Positions 55,640-62,940 of a stretch of DNA of 64,000 nt are shown in pieces. The notes beneath the pieces are model-generated. The model saw only the letters and a list, made by a program, of their open reading frames with translations, was not told where the DNA came from and did not search any database. A program made the position numbers and the translations under genes. The stretch's first letter is position 1. Every line of letters begins with the position of its first letter. Origin of the DNA: Arthrobacter sp. KBS0703 (lineage in GTDB: Bacteria; Actinomycetota; Actinomycetes; Actinomycetales; Micrococcaceae); contig NZ_MVDG02000001.1 in the NCBI RefSeq assembly GCF_002008315.2, positions 1,860,001-1,924,000 of the forward strand, given 5' to 3'.

Positions 55640-57375
55640 AGGCCCTGACCGCGGCCCGGGCGCTTCTGCCCGGCCGGAGGGACTATGCAGATCTGCCCCG
55701 CACGTGGAAAGGGGACCTCATCGCCGGGGTCACCGTGGGCATCGTCGCCCTCCCGTTGGCGCTGGCCTTCGGGGTCAGCTCCGGCGCCGGTGCGGCCAGC
55801 GGACTGATTACTGCCGTCATCGCCGGCGTGATCGCCGCCGTCTTCGGCGGTTCCAACATCCAGGTCTCCGGTCCCACCGGGGCCATGGTTGTGGTCCTGG
55901 GTCCGGTCATCGCAACCCATGGCGCCGGGGCCCTGGCCGCGGTGGCCGTCCTGGCCGGGGTCATCGTCGTCGCCGCCGGTGTGCTCAAGCTCGGCCGGGT
56001 CGTGACCCTGCTGCCCTGGCCGGTGATCGAGGGATTCACTCTCGGGATTGCCATGATCATCTTCCTCCAGCAGGTCCCGGCCGCGTTCGGCGTCAAAGCC
56101 GGCCCGAGCAGCAACGCCGCCGTCTCTGCCGTCCAGGGCCTCGCCACGACGTCTCCCGCCGCCCTCCTGGCCCCGCTGGCACTGGTGGCCCTGGTCGCCG
56201 TGATCATGATCGCCGCACCCCGGATCCATTCGCAGATCCCCGGTTCCCTGATCGCCATCATCATCGCCAGCATCGCCGCCCAGGTGCTGGACCTTCCGGT
56301 GGCCCGGATCGGTTCCCTTCCCGATACGCTGCCCGCACCCGTCATACCGTCGCTGGACTGGGGCGCCGTGGCTGCCCTGGCCGGGCCGGCGGCGACCATC
56401 GCGGCCCTGGCGGCGATCGAATCGCTGCTCTCGGCCCGGGTTGCCGCGTCGATCTCCGATACGGGCCCCTACGACGCCGACCGGGAGCTCCTGGGGCAGG
56501 GCCTGGCCTCCGTCTGTTCCGGGTTTTTCGGCGGCATGCCCGCCACCGGGGCCATCGCCCGCACCGCGGTGAACATCCGCTCTGGCGGCCGGACGCGGCT
56601 GGCCGCCGTCACGCACGCCCTGGTCCTGCTGGGCGTGGTGTATCTGGCCACGGGCCCGGTCTCGCGGATCCCGCTTGCGGCCCTGGCCGGGGTCCTGATG
56701 GTCACCGCCACGCGTATGGTCTCCCTGGCCACGCTGCGCAGCGTGATCGGGTCAACCCGGGCCGACACCGTGGTGTTCTTTGTCACCGCGCTGATTACCG
56801 TGTCCTTCGACCTGATCGAGGCCGTGGCGATCGGCATCGCCGTCGCCTCCTTCTTCGCCCTGCGCACCCTGGTCAAGTCCAGCGGCGTGCACCGCGAAGA
56901 GATCCCCGGACCGGTCCAGGACGGGGACGAACACATCGCCGTTTTCCGCCTCGACGGGGCCCTGTTCTTCGCTGCCGCCGAGCGCGTCCTGGACCGGGTC
57001 AGCGCGATCCGCAACGTGGACGTCGTCATCATCCGCATGTCACAGCTCCAGGTCTTGGACGCAACCGGGGCCAGGGTCATCACCGACATCGTCAATTCCC
57101 TCGAACGCCGCGGGATCACCGTGCTGATCAAAGGGATCCAGGAGCGCCACCTGGCCCTGGTCACCAAGGTCGGCGTGCTGGAATCGCTGCGCCACCACAA
57201 ACACCTGTTCGCGGAACTGCCCCCCGCCGTGGAACACGCCCGCAGCCACGTCGCCCGCGCCCGGGCCGCCCGTACCGCAGAACATCGGGCACAGGACAAG
57301 GAATCCGACGCCGGCCGGGACCCCGTCCGTCGCCCGGGCGCGACAGCCACGCCCCGCAACACCACGGTCCGATGA
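55636..57375 (+). CDS. SulP-family anion transporter with C-terminal STAS domain
   Basis: 579 aa. The transmembrane domain (residues ~1-400, ~12 helices) carries the SulP motifs GVTVGIVALPLALAFGVSSGAGAASGLITAVIAGVIAAVFGGS and SGPTGAMVVVLGPVI, then ATIAALAAIESLLSARVA and ELLGQGLASVCSGFFGGMPATGAIARTAVNIRSGGRT. Residues ~440-545 are a STAS domain (VFRLDGALFFAAAERVLDRV, MSQLQVLDATGARVITDIVNSL). SulP proteins move sulfate, bicarbonate or other anions with Na+ or H+; substrate cannot be read from sequence. Overlaps arsR by 4 bases. A relic of a second copy lies at 47.1 kb. Confidence 0.95.
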   Translation: MKALTAARALLPGRRDYADLPRTWKGDLIAGVTVGIVALPLALAFGVSSGAGAASGLITAVIAGVIAAVFGGSNIQVSGPTGAMVVVLGPVIATHGAGALAAVAVLAGVIVVAAGVLKLGRVVTLLPWPVIEGFTLGIAMIIFLQQVPAAFGVKAGPSSNAAVSAVQGLATTSPAALLAPLALVALVAVIMIAAPRIHSQIPGSLIAIIIASIAAQVLDLPVARIGSLPDTLPAPVIPSLDWGAVAALAGPAATIAALAAIESLLSARVAASISDTGPYDADRELLGQGLASVCSGFFGGMPATGAIARTAVNIRSGGRTRLAAVTHALVLLGVVYLATGPVSRIPLAALAGVLMVTATRMVSLATLRSVIGSTRADTVVFFVTALITVSFDLIEAVAIGIAVASFFALRTLVKSSGVHREEIPGPVQDGDEHIAVFRLDGALFFAAAERVLDRVSAIRNVDVVIIRMSQLQVLDATGARVITDIVNSLERRGITVLIKGIQERHLALVTKVGVLESLRHHKHLFAELPPAVEHARSHVARARAARTAEHRAQDKESDAGRDPVRRPGATATPRNTTVR

Positions 57376-57392
57376 ATGATTAGGAGCAACCT

Positions 57393-57653
57393 TTGCCGTC
57401 ACCAGCCACCCTGGAATCCAGGCCCCAACGGGACCACGTGCGGCAGTACCTCCTGGGTTTCAGTCTCGCGGCCCTTCTGCTGTTCGACCGCCCGGCACTT
57501 CTCGCCGGGCCCACGAACCCGGCCTGGCTGGCCGCGGTGGTACTGACCGGCCCCACCGTCGGCATCCCCGCCGGGATCGCCGCCTTCCGGCAGCGCAACG
57601 GCGGCGGGCCCGCGGAAGCAAGAGCGCTTCGTCCGGGCGGGAGCCGGACGTGA
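57393..57653 (+). CDS. Small membrane protein of the arsR-sulP operon
   Basis: 86 aa from TTG 57393 (AGGAG 7 bases upstream). Basic N-terminus, then two hydrophobic segments (YLLGFSLAALLLFDRPALLAG and WLAAVVLTGPTVGIPAGIAAF) and a Gly/Ala/Arg-rich tail. It lies 17 bases after sulP and overlaps the methyltransferase start by 4 bases. No family recognised; the fixed spacing implies that it is translated with the operon. Confidence 0.6.
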   Translation: MPSPATLESRPQRDHVRQYLLGFSLAALLLFDRPALLAGPTNPAWLAAVVLTGPTVGIPAGIAAFRQRNGGGPAEARALRPGGSRT

Positions 57654-58380
57654 GCGTGGACGGCATGCCGTTGCCGGCGTGGAAGCACGCACGGGGACGG
57701 CCCGGCTACCCTGCGGACGCGGAAGCCTGGAACCGCTGGTACGCCGAAACGGACTACGGCTGGGCCCCTGCCAGCTCGTCCGTGCGCTCGGCACTTAACG
57801 GGCTGGCGCCCGGGCGGGCCCTGGACCTCGGATCCGGGGACGGCCGCCACGCGGTCTGGCTGGCCGGCCGCGGCTGGCACGTGCGCGCCATGGACTTTTC
57901 CACCGAAGCCCTGGCCATCGGGCGGGAGCGTGCCTTCGCCGAGGGTGTCACCGGCCTGATCACCTGGTCGGTGGCCGACGTTACGGCGCACACCCCGGCC
58001 CCGGGGAGCCTGGACCTGGTCCTGGCAGCCTTCCTGGACATGCCCGGACCGGACCTCCAACGCGTCATCGCGCGCACCGCCCCGGCACTCGCCCCCGGGG
58101 AACCTTCCTGTTTATCGGCCACGATCCCGCCGACCCACGCGAAGGAGCCACCGGACCCCGGGCCTCCATGCTGCACGAGAGCACCGAAGTCGCCGCGTGG
58201 GCCAGCGCGGCCGGCCTCCAGATCGCCACAGCCGAGTCCCGGTCCCGGCCCGTTCCCGGGGACCGCCGCCCCGCGCTGGACTGCGTCGTCTTGGCCCGCA
58301 GCCCGGCCAGGGCTACGGACATCCCGTCCTTCAACGCACCCTTGCCCGCCAAGAACACCGATCGTGAGGTCCCGTCATGA
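57650..58380 (+). pseudogene. Class I SAM-dependent methyltransferase, one frameshift
   Basis: GTG 57650 overlaps the preceding stop. Rossmann motifs: WNRWYAETDYGWAP, ALDLGSGDGRHAVWLAGRGWHVRAMDFS (SAM-binding motif I and acidic residue of motif II), DLVLAAFLDMPGPDLQRVIAR. At the GGGG run ~58097-58100 one G is missing; the next frame supplies FIGHDPADPREGATGPRASMLHESTEVAAWASAAGLQ and a normal C-terminus to TGA 58380. Intact ~243 aa, similar to tellurite-resistance/thiopurine-type small methyltransferases. It overlaps ctaD by 4 bases. A homopolymer base error is likely, since the downstream overlap is preserved. Confidence 0.8.
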
Positions 58381-60170
58381 CCACGAGCACCACCTTCCCC
58401 GCCCAAGTGGTTCCCCGGTCCAAGGGCCGCATCGTGGTCAGCTGGATCACCACCACCGACCACAAGACCATCGGGTACATGTACCTGATCGCGTCCTTCA
58501 CGTTCTTCTGCCTTGGCGGGGTGATGGCCCTGCTCATCCGCGCCGAACTGTTCGAACCCGGCATGCAGATCCTGGTGACGAAGGAACAGTACAACCAGCT
58601 GTTCACCATGCACGGCACGGTCATGCTGCTCATGTTCGCCACCCCGCTGTTCGCCGGGTTCGCCAATGTCATGATGCCCCTGCAGATCGGTGCCCCTGAC
58701 GTCGCGTTCCCGCGGCTGAATGCCCTGGCGTTCTGGTTCTTCCTCTTCGGTTCGACCATCGCCATCTCCGGGTTCATCACTCCCCAGGGTGCGGCGTCGT
58801 TCGGCTGGTTCGCTTACGCGCCGCTGTCCAACACCACCTTCACCCCGGGGGTCGGCGGTGACCTGTGGGTCTTCGGCCTGGCACTGTCCGGGTTCGGCAC
58901 GATCCTGGGGGCGGTGAACTTCATCACCACGATCATCTGCATGCGCGCCCCCGGCCTGACGATGTGGCGGATGCCGATCTTCACCTGGAACACGCTCATC
59001 ACGGCCATCCTGGTCCTGATGGCCTTCCCGCCACTGGCTGCGGCGCTGTTCGCCCTGGGAGCGGACCGGAAATTCGGCGCCCACATCTTCGACCCCGAAA
59101 ACGGCGGCCCGATCCTCTGGCAGCACCTGTTCTGGTTCTTCGGCCACCCCGAGGTGTACATCATCGCGCTGCCGTTCTTCGGCATTGCCTCCGAGATCTT
59201 CCCGGTCTTCAGCCGCAAACCCCTCTTCGGCTACAAGGGCATCGTGTATGCGACCATCTCCATCGGCGCCCTGTCCGTGACCGTGTGGGCGCACCACATG
59301 TACGTCACCGGCTCGGTGCTGCTGCCGTTCTTTGCCTTCATGACCATGCTGATCGCGGTGCCCACCGGCGTGAAATTCTTCAACTGGATCGGCACGATGT
59401 GGGGCGGTTCCCTGACGTTCGAAACCCCGATGCTCTGGAGCCTGGGCTTCATGGTCACGTTCCTCTTCGGCGGCCTGACCGGCATCATCCTGTCCTCCCC
59501 GCCGCTGAACTTCCACGTCTCCGACACCTACTTCGTGGTGGCACACTTCCACTACACCGTCTTTGGCACCGTCGTGTTCGCGATGTTCGCCGGCTTCTAC
59601 TTCTGGTGGCCGAAGTGGACCGGCAAGATGCTCAACGAACGCCTGGGCAAGATCCACTTCTGGATGCTGTTCCTGGGCTTCCACGGCACCTTCCTGATCC
59701 AGCACTGGCTCGGCGTCGAAGGCATGCCCCGCCGCTACGCGGATTACATGCCCCAGGACAACTTCACCTGGATGAACCAGTTCTCCACCGGCGCGTCCTT
59801 CCTCCTGGGCGCCTCCCTGATCCCGTTCTTCTGGAACGTCTTCATCACCGCACGCAATGGGGAGAAGGTCGAAGTGGATGACCCGTGGGGCTTCGGGGCG
59901 TCACTGGAGTGGGCCACGTCCTGCCCGCCGCCGCGCCACAACTTCACTTCCCTGCCGCGGATCCGCTCCGAACGCCCCGCACTGGACCTGCACCACCCCG
60001 AACTACGGGTCCGCGAACACGAAACGACGCATTCGCCGGCAGCGGCCGCCCTCGGCGCCGCGGATATTGGAGTCCGTGATGTTCGTTCCCCGGATCCAAT
60101 GACTGACCCTGACGCCCCTTGGGCCGTCTGCGCTTCACAGAAAGTAGGACAATTGTGGACCAATATCTGA
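58377..60170 (+). CDS. ctaD: Cytochrome c oxidase subunit I (aa3-type)
   Basis: 597 aa, overlapping the methyltransferase by 4 bases (ATGA). Subunit I landmarks: [37 protein letters not shown] (heme a His), [20 protein letters not shown] (CuB His and cross-linked Tyr), WAHHMYVTG (CuB His pair), [36 protein letters not shown] (heme ligands). After the usual end ([42 protein letters not shown]) some 50 extra residues follow. No ctaC, ctaE or qcr genes are present, so this looks like an extra subunit I copy in a non-standard operon. Confidence 0.97.
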   Translation: MTTSTTFPAQVVPRSKGRIVVSWITTTDHKTIGYMYLIASFTFFCLGGVMALLIRAELFEPGMQILVTKEQYNQLFTMHGTVMLLMFATPLFAGFANVMMPLQIGAPDVAFPRLNALAFWFFLFGSTIAISGFITPQGAASFGWFAYAPLSNTTFTPGVGGDLWVFGLALSGFGTILGAVNFITTIICMRAPGLTMWRMPIFTWNTLITAILVLMAFPPLAAALFALGADRKFGAHIFDPENGGPILWQHLFWFFGHPEVYIIALPFFGIASEIFPVFSRKPLFGYKGIVYATISIGALSVTVWAHHMYVTGSVLLPFFAFMTMLIAVPTGVKFFNWIGTMWGGSLTFETPMLWSLGFMVTFLFGGLTGIILSSPPLNFHVSDTYFVVAHFHYTVFGTVVFAMFAGFYFWWPKWTGKMLNERLGKIHFWMLFLGFHGTFLIQHWLGVEGMPRRYADYMPQDNFTWMNQFSTGASFLLGASLIPFFWNVFITARNGEKVEVDDPWGFGASLEWATSCPPPRHNFTSLPRIRSERPALDLHHPELRVREHETTHSPAAAALGAADIGVRDVRSPDPMTDPDAPWAVCASQKVGQLWTNI

Positions 60171-60394
60171 CTAGTGTCTGGTCCGCGTCCGCTGACCTGG
60201 AAATGCTTCAGGTGCAGACCGACCAGGCCCACGAGGCCCTCGTCCAGGCCCTGTGCAAGGCAATGGCGGCGCAGATTCCCCCGGAAGAGGTCGCGGCGGC
60301 GGCCGACATGAGCCTAAGTGAACTCTTCGACGCGCTCCGCAGGCGCAGGGTCGCCCCCTCCGCGGAGGATGGCCACGCGGTACACGACTCGTAA
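60155..60394 (+). CDS. ~80-aa helical protein (paralog C)
   Basis: 79 aa from GTG 60155 (AGGAC upstream), overlapping the ctaD end by 16 bases. [45 protein letters not shown] then [20 protein letters not shown]: two long helices plus an HTH-like end, the same pattern as paralogs A and B at 46.8 and 47.8 kb. Probably translated with ctaD. Function unknown. Confidence 0.75.
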   Translation: MDQYLTSVWSASADLEMLQVQTDQAHEALVQALCKAMAAQIPPEEVAAAADMSLSELFDALRRRRVAPSAEDGHAVHDS

Positions 60395-60462
60395 GCCCCC
60401 TCCCGTTACCGGGACAGGCAGCGACGTCCGGTCCGGTCCCCTGGGACCGGGGCGCCGCCCGT

Positions 60463-60602
60463 GTGCTGCGGCGTCGGGTCGACCCGGCCCCGACCCCCAA
60501 CAGGCCCTGGCGCCGGGTGTCGGAATGGCCGTTGCTCGCCGCGGCCGTGTTCCTTGCCGCCTACTCGGTCCAGGTCATCACCAACCTGCCCGGAGCACAG
60601 AC
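60463..60602 (+). pseudogene. 5' fragment of a membrane protein (ion-channel-like start)
   Basis: From GTG 60463 the frame reads RVLRRRVDPAPTPNRPWRRV then SEWPLLAAAVFLAAYSVQVITNLPGAQ, a cytoplasmic basic head and one hydrophobic helix similar to small ion-channel proteins. It is cut at ~60603, where sequence of the opposite strand's clpC begins, so it was truncated by a rearrangement. Confidence 0.4.
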
Positions 60603-60820
60603 ACCTCCAGCACCTTCTTTGCCCGCGGGGTGAAGGGAATCTGGCCGGAGGGCGCCTTCTGGCCCTGGCCGATGATCTCCTGTTCCTGCTCGCGGACGCC
60701 GTCGAGCGAAATGCTCAAGGACTCAAGAGCTTGGCGGCAACACCCTCACCCTCGCGGATCAGACCCAAGAGGATGTGTTCGGTACCAAGGTAATTGTGGT
60801 TCTAACCTCGTCCTCAGCCG
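60603..60820 (-). pseudogene. ClpC N-terminal domain fragment
   Basis: The minus strand reads HNYLGTEHILLGLIREGEGVAAKLL, a frameshift, then LSISLDGVREQEQEIIGQGQKAPSGQIPFTPRAKKVLE. This is the double-repeat Clp_N domain of the ClpC ATPase (about residues 35-110 of a ~830-aa protein). Everything else of clpC is missing here. It may be a deletion relic or a misassembled piece. Confidence 0.8.
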
Positions 60821-61139
60821 GATAGGAACGCCTCTGTACTGCATTAGGTTGTGCATGAAGGCCGAACCACATCCCCGGGCCCGCGGACCGTGCCGTTCAG
60901 GGTTTTGCTCCGGCCAGGCCGGAGGACGTCTTCCAGTCACGGTTCGGTCTGGCTCAATTTTTTCAGTTGCCCATTAGGCGCTCGTAAAGTTTCAGCAGCT
61001 AATCCCTGTAATAGGTCACGAGCACGCGTCCACATTGCCCGAGTCGTTCTCCTAGCGGGAACAGCAGGAGAGTATGTCCCTATGAATAGGCGCGTGACCT
61101 GTGTGGGGGTCGAAACCCCGCTGACCTGCGGAAACACTG
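60821..61139. other. No supportable gene
   Basis: Lower-GC sequence with no family features on either strand. Confidence 0.35.
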
Positions 61140-61162
61140 TGCCCGAGGTGGGACTCGAACTA
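61140..61162 (-). repeat. tRNA 3'-end-like remnant (possible attachment site)
   Basis: On the minus strand GTTCGAGTCCCACCTCGGGCA is exactly the T-loop, T-stem 3' strand and acceptor 3' strand of a tRNA, but the rest of the tRNA is absent. Integrative elements that insert into tRNA genes leave such 3'-end copies. It lies at the edge of the segment holding conjugation-gene remnants. Confidence 0.4.
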
Positions 61163-61600
61163 CATTCCAGACCTTGCGAACACTGGGAACTCCGGGAATC
61201 ATGCGGAATCCGGCCTGATCCGACCGATGTACGGCCCAGTCCAAAGCTAAAAGTGTGGGCATTGTCCACACTCTATTTTTGCCATATTCCAGCTCCAAAA
61301 CACGGGTGTCAGGAGGGGCTTCCCCGTTGTGACAAAAGATCCGTTATCGGCGATCGCCATGGCTTGCATTGGATGAGCGAAACCCGCATGTAGGTTCGCT
61401 GAAAAACCACGGACTAGAGATCGCGATACGAGACTCCTGCTGGCGATAAGCCTGCCGTCGTCGAGGCCAAGAAAGCCTGAATAGAGTTCCTCCACCAGAC
61501 GATCACGGTGTGAACATCTGCATGTCCCGACTCTGACAACGCTCGCCATTCACCACTCCGGTCCAAACGCCGTCGGCGCCAAAAGCGACGGGACCTCTCA
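61163..61600. other. No supportable gene
   Basis: No family features; GC content is lower than average, consistent with acquired DNA. Confidence 0.35.
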
Positions 61601-62300
61601 TTAGATTTCGATGGGTTCCCGGCTGACCTGCTCCGTCACCCACACATAAACCTGCGTGATTGGCAGTCTGCCGAGCGCGGCCGGGAGGAAGTACGAGGAG
61701 AGGATGTCTTCGGCGTTGGGGTCGAAGTAGGCATCCGGCTTCGAACCCGGGACCCGGGAGCCGGCAGCGAAGTGCTGGGTGAGTTTGTAGGCCTTTTCTT
61801 CGTCGGTGACGTAGGCGAGCGGGTTCCACCACCAGCCGGTTCTTCCTGGGCGATCTTCTGCGGATCAAACACCCAGACGAGAGCGGTTTGGACCCGGACG
61901 CTGCGGGTGCCGTCCACTACGTCGCGCTTGTTTGACGTCGGGACGACGGCACCGGGTGCCTGAAGGATCGCAGGCATGACCCGGGACCTGGACTTACCGG
62001 TACGGGTGCCCCAGATATCGAGGCTGAGGTCTTCCCAGGACTGAATGAACGTCTGCCCGGTGGAGACCACCTTGCCGACCACGATGCCCGGGGTGCCTGT
62101 CACGCCGAGGCGCTCGGCCGTGGCTTTCGCGCCCTCTCGGAGAACGCGGCCAGGGATTTACCGCGCCCCAGGTACTGGGCGGCCTTTTCGACGCGGGCCC
62201 GCTTGCTCGCGCCCTTCTTCCAGGCCCCGAGTACAACGATGGCCAGGACCACGACCATGCCGGCCATGAGGGCGGCCGCGACGGTGGACTGGACGGGCAT
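61601..62300 (-). pseudogene. VirD4/TraG-type conjugative coupling protein, 5' part, frameshifted
   Basis: From ATG 62300: a membrane segment (MPVQSTVAAALMAGMVVVLAIVVLGAWKKG), then RVEKAAQYLGRGKSLAAFSERAR; after a frameshift near 62135 KATAERLGVTGTPGIVVGKV, SWEDLSLDIWGTRTGKSRSRVMPAILQAPG (Walker A GTRTGKS, as in actinobacterial T4SS coupling ATPases), ALVWVFDPQKIAQEEP; a second frameshift near 61845 leads to NPLAYVTDEEKAYKLTQHFAAGSRVPGSKPDAYFDP and a stop at 61601. Only the N-terminal ~220 residues of a ~500-aa protein are present. It is a conjugative-element relic. Confidence 0.7.
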
Positions 62301-62379
62301 CCTACCGGAGACATCCGGGGAGCCGGGTACGTTGCCTCATCTGAAAAGATCCGGGAACGACCGGGCCGTGGACATCCTT

Positions 62380-62640
62380 GAGGGATGGGACTGACGATGA
62401 GCCAGCGGAAGGCTGTCACCCCCTGATCAATCAAGGACTGTTGAGCCGCTTCCACCTCAGCGAGAGCTTGAGCTTGCCGTCGCTTCACAAGTTCGTCTTG
62501 CGCGGCCGTAACCTCGGCAAGAGCACCAGCCCTCCCTTAGCCTCTTAGCTCGTCTGGGCGGCCTTGACTTCAGCGAGGGCGTCAGTCCTCCCTTTTTCCA
62601 CGAGTGAGTCCCGGAAGCTCCGTCTATTAAATCGCATTTC
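62380..62640 (-). pseudogene. Degenerate coiled-coil repeat gene fragment
   Basis: Three repeats of an ALAEVxAAQ core can be read across frames on the minus strand (DALAEVKAAQ near 62555-62581, ALAEVTAAQDELVKRRQ near 62499-62522, ALAEVEAAQQSLIDQG near 62440-62463), spaced about 60 bases. This is a remnant of a coiled-coil protein adjoining the coupling-protein relic. No family named. Confidence 0.35.
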
Positions 62641-62940
62641 GAAGACCATACCCCACCCTTTTCGCCAACGAGGATTCCAGACGCTGAAGTCTAAAATGAC
62701 GACAAGCAGGATCCCGCCACTCACCGCTTTCTGCCAGCCGTCGAAGACGGTCTCGGCGCTCCACTCGCTGGCCGGCTGAGTGTGGAGTCCCAGTAAGTTT
62801 CAGCGATGCGCTCGGGGTCCATGGGGATGGCGGGGCCGACTGACCACTTTGGCCGGATGCGCCGAGAAAGAGGCGCGCACCGCACGCGCCATGTTCACGC
62901 CATCCCCTCCGGGACAAGCGCTAAGGAAGCCGGCCACGGT

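Noticed and set aside
55704..57383. 559-aa plus-strand frame inside sulP
   Set aside because: An Arg/His/Gly/Pro-rich shadow frame of the GC-rich sulP gene with no family features.
58065..59705. 546-aa minus-strand frame opposite ctaD
   Set aside because: Charged, His/Glu/Gln-rich shadow of ctaD without domain signatures.
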